A stretch of 64,000 nt of DNA from Streptomyces sp. 11x1 (GTDB taxonomy: Bacteria > Actinomycetota > Actinomycetes > Streptomycetales > Streptomycetaceae): assembly GCF_032598905.1 (NCBI RefSeq), contig NZ_CP122458.1:1302001-1366000 (forward strand), given 5' to 3'. A model generated the notes under the pieces. The model was not told where the DNA came from and did not search any database. It worked only from the letters and a program-made list of their open reading frames with translations. The translations under genes and the position numbers were made by a program. Below, in pieces: positions 11,995 through 23,900 of this stretch. Numbering within the stretch: position 1 is the stretch's first letter; the number at the start of each line of letters is the position of its first letter.

Positions 11995-14900
11995 TCACGA
12001 CATGCCGAGTTCGTTGTCGATGAACTCGAAGAGCTCGTCGTCGCTGGCCGTGTCCATCCGCTCCTCCAGGCGGTCCTGCGCCGCGCCACCGGTTCCCGGG
12101 CGCAGCCTGCTGATCAGTTCCTCGAGCCGGCCGAGCAGCTCCGGCCCGGCCGTGCCGTTGTCCAGGGCGCCTTCCAGCAGGCCGAGTTCGGCCAGGCCCG
12201 CGGTGTCGGCGGCGAGATCGGGTCCGGCGCTCTCGGGAGCGAGTTCGACGGACAGCTGGCGGGCGATGGCCGCTGAAGTGGGGTGGTCGAAGAGCAGGGT
12301 GGCGGGCAGCCTGAGGCCGGTGGCGGCGCCGAGCCGGTTGCGCAGTTCGACCGCGGTCAGCGAATCGAAGCCCAGTTCCAGCAGGCCGCGTTCGGCGTCC
12401 ACCGAGGCGGGGCCGGGGTAGCCGAGCACGGTGGCGGCGTGCCCGCGCACCAGGTCGAGCAAGGTCCGTTCGCGCCGCTGCTCGGGCTGGCCGGCCAGGG
12501 TGCGGCGCAGGGTGTCGGCCGCGTCCGGGGCCGCCTCGCCGACCGCCGCGCTACGGCGGGCGGGCGGGCGCATGAGTCCGCGCAGCAGCGCCGGAACGCC
12601 GCCGGTGCCGGTCTGGGCGGCCAGGGCCCCGGTGTCCAGCCGCAGCGGCAGGACGACGGGTTCGCCGGTGGCGTTGGCCGAGTCGAACAGGGCCGCGCCC
12701 TCGGCCGGGGAGAAGGCGACGATGCCGCCGCGGGCGATGCGCCGGAAGTCGGCCTCGTCGAGGCCTCCGCTCATGCCGCCCTTGTTCGCCCACAGGCCCC
12801 AGGCGAGCGACGCGGCCGGCAGGCCGTTCGCCCGGCGGTGGTGGGCCAGCGCGTCCAGGAAGGCGTTGGCCGCCGCGTAGTTGCCCTGGCCCATGCCACC
12901 GAAGATCCCGGCGATGGAGGAGAACACCACGAACGCCGACAGGTCCATGCCCTCGGTCAGCTCGTGGAGGTTCCAGGCCGCGTCGACCTTGGGCCGCAGG
13001 GCGGTGTCCAGCCGGGCCGGCGTCATCGCGTCCACGACCCCGTCGGCGATGGTCCCCGCCGCGTGCACGACGGCGGTCAGCGGGTGGGCCTCCGGCAGCG
13101 AGCCGAGCAGCCGGGCCAGTGCGTCCCGGTCGGCGGCGTCGCAGGCCACGACCTCCGCGTGGGCGCCGAGTGCGGCGAGGTCGACGACCAGTTCGGCGGC
13201 GCCCTCGGCGGCGGGGCCCCGGCGGCTGGTGAGCAGCAGGCGCTTCACGCCGTGTTCGGCGACCAGGTGATGGGCGAGGACGGAGCCGATGGCGCCGGTG
13301 CCGCCGGTGATCAGGACCGTGCCGGGGCGTCCCCAGTCGGGTGTCTCCGACTGCTCGGCCGCGGGTACGCGGGCGAGCCGGGCGATGTGCGCACGGCCCT
13401 CGCGCAACGCCAGTTGGGGTTCGCCGGATGCGACGGCGGCGACGAGAGCGTCCCTGGAGGCCTCCGTCCCGTCGAGGTCGACGAGGACGAAACGGCCGGG
13501 GTTCTCGGTCTGCGCGGACCGCGCCAGCCCCCGTACGGCGGCGTGGGTCAGGTCCGGCGCGTCGCCGTCGGCGCTCGTCGGGACGCCGCCCCGGGTGACG
13601 AGCACCAGCTTGGCGTCGGCGAAGGTGTCGTCGGCCAGCCAGTCCTGTACGAGGGTGAGGGTCAGGCCGGTGACGTGCCGTACGGCGTCGGCCCTGCCCA
13701 GCCCCTCCGGTGCGGCGGGGACATGGGCGAGGACGGCCGTGGGCCGGGCGGCTCCCTCGGCGATCTCCCGGGAGAGCGCCTTGAGGTCGGTGGCGGAGCG
13801 GGTGATGCGGTGAGCCGCCCAGTCGGGTGCCTCGGCGCCGATGACGGCCCAGGCGTCGGAGCCGGCGTCGGCCGACTGGGGCAGTGTCGGCCATTCGAGG
13901 CGGTACAGGTCGTCGTGGTGCGCGGTCCGGGCGGCGCGCACCTGGTCCGGGGAGACCGGGCGGAGCACGAGGGACCGGATGGAGGCGACCGGTTGCCCGG
14001 CCGTGTCGGTGGCCTGGACGGAGACCGCGCTGTTGCCCGCGGGGGTCAGTCGGATGCGCAGGGCGCGGGCCCCGGAGGCGTGCAGGCGTATGCCGTTCCA
14101 GGAGAACGGCAGCCACCCCTGCTCGGTGCCTTCGAGGACGCCGAAGATCAGCGCGTGCAGGGCGCTGTCGAGGAGTGCGGGATGCAGCCCGAACCGCGCG
14201 GCCTCGGCCTGCTGTTCGGACGGCAGGCTCGCCTCCGCGTACACCTCGTCCCCGAGCCGCCACACCTCGCGCAGCCCCTGGAACGCGGGTCCGTATCCGA
14301 AGCCGCCTTCGGCGAACCGCTCGTACAGCCCGTCCAGTTCCACGGGCTCCGCGCCGGCCGGCGGCCATGTCACGGGGTCGCCCCCCGGTGCCTCCTCGGT
14401 GGCGGGGACCAGCAGCCCCCGGGCGTGGCAGGTCCACGGCTGGTCGGCGGACGAGGCGTCCTCGGCGCGGGTGTGGACGCTGACCGGCCGGGCGCCCGAG
14501 GCGTCCGGCGCGCCGACGGAGAGCTGGAGGACCACCGCGCCGCGCGCGGGGATCACCAGCGGGGCCTCCAGGGTGAGTTCCTCGACCTGGCCGCAGCCGA
14601 CCTGGTCACCCGCCCGTACCGCCAGTTCGAGCAGGGCGGTGGCCGGGAGGAGGGCGGTGCCGTAGACGCCGTGGTCGGCCAGCCACGGGTGGGTGCGTAC
14701 CGACAGCCGGCTGGTGAACAGGACCCCGTCGGTGTCGGCGAGCGGGACGGCCGCGCCCAGCAGCGGGTGATCGGCCGGGAGGAGCCCGGCGGCGGCCATG
14801 CCGCCGGCCGGTGCGGTGGCCTCCAGCCAGTAGCGCTCGCGCTGGAAGGCGTAGGTGGGCAGGTCGACGCGCCCGGTCGTGCCGGTGGCGCCGGCGTCCA

Positions 14901-17900
14901 GCACCGTCGGCCAGTCCACCGCCGTACCCCGGACGTGGAGGTGGGCGAGTGCGTCGGTCACGGCACGGGACTCCGGCCGGTCCTTGCGCAGCAGCGGCAC
15001 CAGGGCGCCCGCGGCCGACGGGTCCGCGAGGTCCGCCGGGTTCTCGGCGAGGCAGTCGCGTCCCATGGCGGTCAGCGAGCCGTCGGGACCGAGTTCGAGG
15101 TAGGTGACGGCGCCCTCGGCGGCGAGCCGCCGCATGCCGTCGTGGAAGCGCACCGTCTCACGAACGTGCCGCACCCAGTACTCGGGCGACATCAGCTGCT
15201 CGGGGGTGGCCAGTTCACCGGTGACGTCGGAGACCAGGGGGATGAGCGGCGCCCGGAGGTCCAGGCGCTCGGCGACCCGCCGGAACTCGTCGAGCATGCC
15301 GTCCATGTGCGGCGAGTGGAACGCGTGGCTGACGGTGAGCCGCCGGGCCTTGCCGCCGCGTGCGCGCCACTGCTCGGCGATGTCCAGGACGGCGTCCTCG
15401 TCGCCGGAGACGACGACGGAGGCCGGACCGTTGACGGCGGCCACCGCGACCCGGCCCTCGTGGGAGGCGAGCAGTCCGGCGGCGTCCTCCTCGGAGGCGG
15501 TCAGCGCGACCATGGCGCCGCCCTCGGGCAGTGCCTGCATCAGCCGGCCCCGGGCGGCGACCAGTGCGGCGGCGTCGGGCGCCGACAGCACCCCGGCCAC
15601 ATGCGCGGCCGCCAGTTCGCCGATCGAGTGCCCGAACAGCAGGTCCGGCACCACGCCCCAGTGTTCTACGAGACGGAAGAGGGCGACCTCGATCGCGAAG
15701 AGCGCCGGCTGTGTGTACTCCGTGCGGTCCAGCAGGGCCGCCTCGGGCGACCCGGCGGGGGCGAAGGCCACCTCGCGCAGCGGCCGGTCGAGCAGCGGGG
15801 CGAACTCGGCGCAGATCGCGTCGAAGGCGTCCGCGAAGACCGGGTGGCGGGCGTACAGTTCGGCGCCCGTCCCGGCGCGCTGGCTGCCCTGCCCGGCGAA
15901 GAGGAACGCGGTCCGGCCCACCACGGCCGTGCCCTGCGTGACGCCGGGCGCGCCGCCGGCGGCGGCGAGCGCCTTGAGGCCGTCGAGCAGCGCCTCGCGG
16001 TTGTCGCCCACGACGGCGCCCCGGTACTCGAAGGCGCTGCGGCCCGTGGCCAGCGTGAGTGCGACGTCGGCCGGACGCAGGGCGGGACGGGCGTCGACGT
16101 GCTCCAGCAGCCGCCCGGCCTGGGCCCGCAGGGCGACCCGGCTGCGCGCCGACAGCAGCCACGGCACCACGGCGGCCGCGCCGTCGCCGTCGCCGGGCTC
16201 GTCCTGCTCCCCGGCGGGCCGCTCGTCGGCGCCCACCGGAGCCGTCACGCCGTCCTGCATGTGCTCGTCCGGGACGTGTTCCAGGATCGTGTGCGCGTTG
16301 GTGCCGCTGACGCCGAAGGACGAGATCGCGGCCCGGCGCGGTCGCCCGTGGTCGGGCCAGGGGGTGTCCTCGGTGAGCAGCGACACGGCGCCCGCCGACC
16401 AGTCGACGAACGGGGTCGGTGCGTCGACGTGGAGGGTCCGCGGCAGGACTCCGTGCCGCATGGCCAGCACCATCTTCTGCAGGCCCGCGATGCCGGCGGC
16501 GGCCTGGGCGTGCCCGATGTTGGACTTCAGCGAGCCGAGCAGCAGCGGCCGGTCCGCGGGGCGGTCCTGGCCGTACGTCGCGAGCAGCGCCTGCGCCTCG
16601 ATCGGGTCACCGAGCCGGGTGCCCGTACCGTGCGCCTCCACCGCGTCGACATCCGCGCTGTCGAGCCCTGCGGAGGCGAGGGCCTGGCGGATGACGCGCT
16701 GCTGGGAAGGGCCGTTGGGGGCGGTGAGACCGTTGCTGGCGCCGTCCTGGTTGACCGCCGAGCCCCGCACCAGGGCGAGCACCGGGTGGCCGTTGCGCCG
16801 GGCGTCGGAGAGCCGTTCCAGGACGACCATGCCGGCGCCCTCGGCCCAGGCGGTGCCGTCGGCCGCGGCGGCGAAGGGCTTGCAGCGGCCGTCGGCGGCG
16901 AGCCCGCGCTGCCTGCTGAACTCGATGAACGCGCCGGGGGTGGACATCACCGTGACACCGCCCGCGAGGGCGAGCGAGCACTCGCCGCCGCGCAGCGCCT
17001 GGGCCGCGAGGTGCACGGCGACCAGCGAGGACGAGCAGGCCGTGTCGACGGTGACCGCCGGTCCTTCGAGGCCGAGGGTGTAGGCGATCCGGCCGGAGGC
17101 GACGCTGCCCGCGCTGCCGATGCCGAGGTAGCCCTCGATCTCCTCGGTGGGCTGCTGGACGCGGGAGCCGTAGTCGCGGTAGCTGGAGCCCACGAAGACC
17201 CCGGCCCGGCTGCCCTTCAGTGACGCCGGGTCGATACCGGCCCGTTCGAACGCCTCCCAGGAGATCTCCAGGAGCAGCCGCTGCTGCGGGTCGATCGCCA
17301 GCGCCTCACGCGGTGAGATCCCGAAGAACGCCGGGTCGAAGTGGTCCGCGTCGTGCAGGAAGCCGCCATGGCGGGCGTACGTCCGGCCGACCTTCCCCGG
17401 GTCGGGGTCGTACAGCTCGTCGAGGTCCCAGCCCCGGCCGGTGGGGAACTCGGTGATGGCGTCGGAGCCCGACGTCACCAGCCGCCACAGGTCCTCCGGG
17501 GTCGTGACGCCGCCGGGGTAGCGGCAGCTCATCGCGACGACGGCGATGGCGTCGTCGTCGGCCACCGCGGCCGGCGCGGATGCGGTGGCCGGTACGGGTG
17601 CCGTACCGCCGAGTTCGGACCGTACGTGGTCCACCAGGGCGGTGACGGTGGGGTGGTCGAAGACCAGGGTGACCGACAGGCGCAGTCCGGTGGCCTCGGA
17701 GAGCCGGTTGCGCAGGTCGACCGCGGTGAGCGAGTCGAAGCCGAGGTCCTTGAAGACCCGGTCGGGGTCGATGCCGGCGGGGTCGGGGTAGCCGAGGACG
17801 GCGGCGACCTCGGTGGCGACCAGGCGGGTCAGTTCCTCCTGCCGCTCCTGTGCGGACAGGGCCGCGAGGCGGGCGGCGAGGGAGTCCGCCTCCGTCTCCT

Positions 17901-20900
17901 GCCGGTCGGCGCCGCCGGCGGCCAGGATGTCGCGGGCGTCGGGCAGGTCGCGCAGGGCGGCGCTGGGCCGCAGGGCGGTGTAGGCCGGCACGAAGCGGTC
18001 CCAGGCGAAGTCGCAGAGCACCAGCCTGGGCTCGGACCGGCCCATGGCCTGTTCCAGGGCGGTGACCGCCAACTCCGGGTCCATCGGCGGAAGCCCGTTG
18101 CGCACCAGCCGTTCGCGGGCCGAGTCGGCGGCGCTGTCCCCCGCCCACAGGCCCCAGGCCACGGAGGTGGCCGGCAGACCGAGCGAGCGCCGCTGCTCGG
18201 CGAGGGCGTCCAGGAACGCGTTGGCCGCGGCGTAGCTGCCCTGTCCGGTGCCGCCGAGGGTGCCGGCGAGCGAGGAGAACAGGACGAACGCGGTCAGGTC
18301 CAGGTCGCGGGTGAGGGCGTCCAGGTTGAGGGCGGCGTCCATCTTGGGGCGCAGGACCCCGGCGGCCCGCTCGGGGGTGAGGGTGTCGAGGACGCCGTCG
18401 TCCAGGAGGCCGGCGGCGTGCACGACGGTGCGCAGGGGGCGGTCGTCGGGGATGTCAGCGAGCAGGGCGGCGAGGGCGTCCCGGTCGGCGGCGTCGCAGG
18501 CGGCGACCGTCGTCTCGGCGCCGAGGCCGGCGAGTTCGGCGACCAGTTCCGCCGCACCGGGCGTGTCGGGGCCGCGGCGGCCGGTGAGCAGCAGGTGCCG
18601 GGCGCCGGAACGGGCGAGCCGGCGGGCGACGTGGGCGCCGAGGGCGCCGGTGCCGCCGGTGATCAGCACCGTGCCGTCGAGCTCGAAGGCGTCCGCCGTC
18701 GTCTCCTCGGCCGGCCGGGCCCGGACGAGCCTGCGGCCGTAGACGCCCGAGGGCCGGATCGCGATCTGGTCCTCGCCGTCGAGATCCGCCAGTACGGCGG
18801 CCAGCCTGGTGCCGGCGCGTTCGTCCAGGTCTGAGGGCAGATCGAGCATTCCGGCCCAGCGTTCCGGGTACTCCACGCCGGCCACGGCGCCGAGTCCCCA
18901 CAAAGTCGCCTGGGCGGGTGCGGTGAGGGCGTCGGAGCGTCCGACGGACACCGCGCCCGAGGTCGCGGACCACAGGGGGGCGTTGATCCCGGCGTCGCCG
19001 AGCGCCTGGAGGAGGGTGGTGGTGAGGGCGAGCCCGGTCGGCAGAGACGTCCCGTCGGTGTACGGCTGCTCGGCGAGGGCGAGCAGCGAGAGCACGCCGC
19101 CGTCCGGGGCGGTCGCGGCGCCCAGCCGGGCGGCGAGTTCGGCCCGGTCGGTGCCGGTGGTGCCGATCTCGACGGGTACGGCGGTGGCGCCGTGCCGTTC
19201 GAGGGCGCGCAGCGCGCCCGCCGCGACGGGGTGGCCGGCGGCGCCGGTCGGTACGACGACCCACCAGGTGCCGGTGAGGGCGGGGGTGCCGGGGGTGAGG
19301 TGCAGGGGCTTGAAGGTGACGTGGTAGCGCCAGCCGTCGATGATGGTGCGACCGCGGCGGCCGCGCTGCCAGTCGGCGAGCGCGGGGAGCACCCCGTCGA
19401 GGGAGGCACGGGCGGTCGCGTCCTCGTCCGGCAGGTTCAGCGCGGCGGCGACGGCGGGCAGGTCGTGCCGTTCGACGGCGTCCCAGAAGGCCGTGTCGGC
19501 GGGCTGGGCACCGCCCTCCCCCACAGCGGGTGCCGTCGTCGGCTCCAGCCAGTACCGCCGGCGCTGGAAGGCGTAGGTGGGCAGTTCGACGGGGCGGGCG
19601 TCGGTGCCCGCGAACACGGCCCGCCAGTCCACCGGGACACCGTGGACGTGCGGCCCGGCGAGCGCGGTCAGGAACCGGCCGGGGCCGCCGTCGTCGGTGT
19701 GCAGCGTGCCCGTGACGAGCCCGGCGACCTCCGCCGCCTCCAGGCTCTTCTCCACCCACACCGCCAGCACCGGGTGCGGGCTGACTTCGACGAAGGTGTC
19801 ATGGCCGGCGTCGATCAGCGCGGCGACCGCGCGGTGGAACTCCACGGGCTCGCGGAGGTTGCGGTACCAGTACGCGGTGTCCAGGGCCGTGGTGTCGAGG
19901 GCGCCGCCGGTGACGGTGGAGTAGAAGGTGATGTCGGTCCGGCGCGGTGTCACCCCGGCGAGGGCGTCCAGCAGTTCCCGGCGCAACCCGTCCACCTGGG
20001 GCGAGTGCCCGGCGAAGGTGACGCCCGGGATCATCCAGCGCATGACGCCGTCCTCGGACAGCCGGTCGCCGAACTCCTCCAGGGCCTCCGGGTCGCCGGA
20101 GACGGTCACGGCGGCGGGCCCGTTCACGGCGGCGACGGACAGCCGGTCGTCCCAGGGCGCCATCCGCTCGCGCACCTGGTCGTCCGGGAGCGCGACGAAG
20201 AGCATCGCGCCCCGGTCGACCAGCGTGGTCAGGATCCGGCTGCGCAGGGCGACGATCCTGGCGCCGTCCTCCAGGGAGATCGCCCCCGCCACCACGCCGG
20301 CGGCGATCTCCCCCTGGCTGTGCCCGATCACCGCCGACGGCTCGACACCGCAGGACCGCCAGAGCGCGGCCAGCGACACCATCACCGAGAACAGCACCGG
20401 CTGGACCACGTCGACCCGGTCGAGCGGCGGGCTGTCGGGTTCCCCGCGCAGCACATCGGTCAACGACCAGTCCACGTACGGCGACAGAGCCCGCTCGCAC
20501 TGCGCCACCCGCTCCGCGAAGACCGGGGCCGAGTCCAGCAGCTCCACCGCCATGCCCGCCCACTGCGAACCCTGACCGGGAAAGACGAAGACGGTACGGC
20601 CCGGCGTGGCCGCGGTGCCGTGGACCACCGCGGGGTCGTTCTGTCCGGCGGCGAGTGCGGCCAGGCCCGTGAGCAGGGTGGCCTGGTCGGTGCCGACGAC
20701 GACGGCACGGTGTTCGAAGGCGGACCTGGCGGTGGCCAGGGTGAGGCCGACGTCGTGGGGCCGCAGTTCCGGACGGTCCGTCAGATGGGCGTGCAGCCGC
20801 GCGGCCTGCTCGCGCAGCGCTTCCGGGGTCCGGCCGGAGAGCAGCCACGGCACGACGGCCCCGGGGGCGTTGCCCTCGGGCGCCTCCCCCGGCTCCTCGC

Positions 20901-23900
20901 CGTACGGCTCCTCGATGATCACGTGGGCGTTGGTGCCGCTGAGCCCGAAGGAGGAGACGCCGGCGCGGCGCGGGTGGCCGTTGCGGGTCCACGGCCGGGG
21001 CTCCGTCAGGAGTTCCACGGCGCCCACGGACCAGTCGACGTTGGGGGTCGGCTCCTCGGCGTGCAGGGTGCGGGGCAGTACGTCGTGGCGCATCGCCTCG
21101 ACCATCTTGATGATCCCGGCGACGCCCGCGGCGGCCTGGCTGTGCCCGATGTTGGACTTCAGCGAGCCGAGCAGCAGCGGCCGGTGCGCGGGGCGGTCCT
21201 GGCCGTACGTCGCGAGCAGCGCCTGCGCCTCGATCGGGTCGCCGAGCCGGGTGCCCGTGCCGTGCGCCTCCACGACGTCGACCTCGGCCGGGGCCACGCC
21301 CGCGCCGGCCAGCGCGCTGCGGATGACCCGCTGCTGCGCCAGGCCGCTGGGGGCGGTCAGCCCGTTGCTGGCCCCGTCCTGGTTGACGGCCGAGCCCCGC
21401 ACGAGGGCGAGCACACGGTGGCCGTTGCGGCGGGCGTCCGACAGCCGCTCCAGGAGCAGCAGTCCGACGCCTTCGGCCATGCCGAAGCCGTCGGCGTCGG
21501 CGCCGAAGGACTTGCAGCGGCCGTCCGCGGCGAGACCGCGCTGTCGGCTGAAGCCGGTGAAGGACAGCGGGGTGCCCATGACGGTCACACCGCCCGCGAG
21601 CGCCAGGGAGCACTCGCCGGAGCGCAGGGCCTGGGCCGCCAGGTGCACGGCGACCAGCGAGGACGAGCAGGCCGTGTCGACGGTGACCGCCGGTCCTTCG
21701 AGGCCGAGGGTGTAGGCGATCCGGCCGGACAGAATGCTGGTGGAGATACCGGCGATGAGGTGCCCCTCCACCTCCTCGGGTACGTCGCTCAGGCCGCCGT
21801 AGCCCTGGTAGGCGGCGCCGGCGAACACGCCGACCTGTCCGCCGCGCAGGGAGGCGGGGTCGATGCCGGCCCGCTCCAGGGCCTCCCAGGAGGTCTCCAG
21901 GAGCAGCCGCTGCTGCGGGTCCATGGCCAGCGCCTCGCGCGGCGAGATCCCGAAGAAGGCGGGGTCGAACTGCCCCGCGTCGTAGAGGAATCCGCCTTCG
22001 GAGCTGTAGGTCGTACCGGGCCGGTCGGGGTCGGTGTCGTAGAGGCCGTCCAGGTCCCAGCCGCGGTCGGCGGGCAGTGCGGAGATGACGTCCCGGCCCT
22101 CGGCGACGAGCCGCCAGAGGTCCTCCGGGGTGCGGACGTCACCGGGGTAGCGGCAGCTCATGCCGACGATGGCGATCGGGTCGTCGGCGTCGGCGAGCAC
22201 ATGGGCGGGCACGGCCGGCACGGCCGGGGCGGCCGTGTCGGGGCCGAGGAGTTCCTCGCGCAGATGCCGGGCGAGCGCGTCGGCCGAGGCGTAGTCGAAG
22301 AGGACCGTGAGCGGGAGCCGCAGACCGGTGGCGGCGTTGAGCCGGTTGCGCATCTCCACGGCGGTCAGCGAGTCGAAGCCCAGTTCACGGAACGCGCGTT
22401 CGGGAGCGATGGCATCGGCGGAGCCGTGGCCGAGCACGGCGGCCGCGTGGCCGCGTACGAGGTCGGTGAGCAGGCGGTCGCGGTCGGCGGGGGGCAGGTC
22501 CGCGATGCGGTCGCGCAGCGAGGAGGCGGTGTCGTCGCCGTCCTGGCCGGGCGCGGTCTCCTCGGCGAGCGCGCGGCGGACCTCGGGCAGGTCGCCGATG
22601 AGCGGGCTGGGCCGGGCCGAGGTGAACACGGGCGCGAAGCGGTCCCAGTCGACGGCGGTGACGAGGACGACGGTCTCGTCGTCGGTCAGGACCTGCTGGA
22701 GCCCGGTCAGTGCGACCTGGGGGGCCATGAAGGGGATGCCCCGGCTGCGCAGTTGCTCCTCGACGAGGTTGGCGGCCATGCCCGCGCCGCCCTCGGGGTC
22801 CCAGATGCCCCACACCACGGAGGTGGCGGTGCGGCCCCGGGCCCGGCGCCGGTCCGCGAGCGCGTCGAGGTGGGCGTTGGCGGCGGCGTACGCGCCGTGG
22901 TCGCCGCTGCCCCAGACGCCGGAGATGGAGGAGAACAGGACGAAGGAGTCCAGGTCGTCCCGGTCGAAGACGGCGTCGAGGTTCTCCGCGCCGGCGACCT
23001 TGGCGTAGAGGATGTCGGCGAACTCGTCGGGGTCGGTGTCGGACAGCGGCACGAGCAGGCCCGTGCCGGCGGCGTGGATGACGGCCCTGATCCGGGTGCC
23101 GTCCTGTTCGAGCCCGGCCACCAGTTCGGCGAGCCGGTCGCGGTCGGCGACGTCGCAGGCGGCGACGGTGACCCGGGTGCCGAGCGCGGTCAGCTCGGCG
23201 GTGAGGTCGGCCGCGCCGGGGGTGTCGGCGCCCCGGCGGCCGACCAGCACGAGGTGCTCGGCACCGCCCTCGGCCAGCCAGCGCGCGAGGTGCGCGCCCA
23301 CGCCGCCGGTGCCGCCGGTGACCAGGACCGTGCCGCGCGGCTGCCAGGCGTCCGCGCGGGCGGGGTCGGCGGGCCGGGCGCGGACCAGCCGCCGGCCGTA
23401 CGCGCCGGAGTGGCGTACGGCGACCTGGTCCTCGTCGTCCCGGCCGGCCAGGACGCCGCACAGCCGGCCGGCGGCCCGCTCGTCGAGCGTGTCGGGCAGG
23501 TCGACCAGACCACCCCAGCGCTGCGGGTGCTCCAGCGCGGCGCACCGGCCGAGGCCCCAGACCATGTGCTGTCCGGGACTGGTCACCGCGTCGTCGCGGC
23601 CCGTCGTGACCGCCCCCCGGGTGGCGCACCAGAGCGGGGCGGTGACGCCGGCGTCGCCCAGGGCCTGCACGAGGGTCAGGGTGAGCGCGAGGCCGAGGGG
23701 AAGGTGGGGGTGGCTCGGGTGGGGGCGCTCGTCGAGGGCGACCAGGGAGAGGACGCCGTGGACGGGGCCGGTGCTCGCCTCGGCCAGGTGCGCGGTCAGC
23801 GCGGCCCGGTCGGCGTGGGCCTCGGTCAGGACGACGGGCACGGGGACAGCGCCGGCCTCGCGCAGCGCCCGGACCACGGCGTCCCGCGCCGGGTCGCCCT

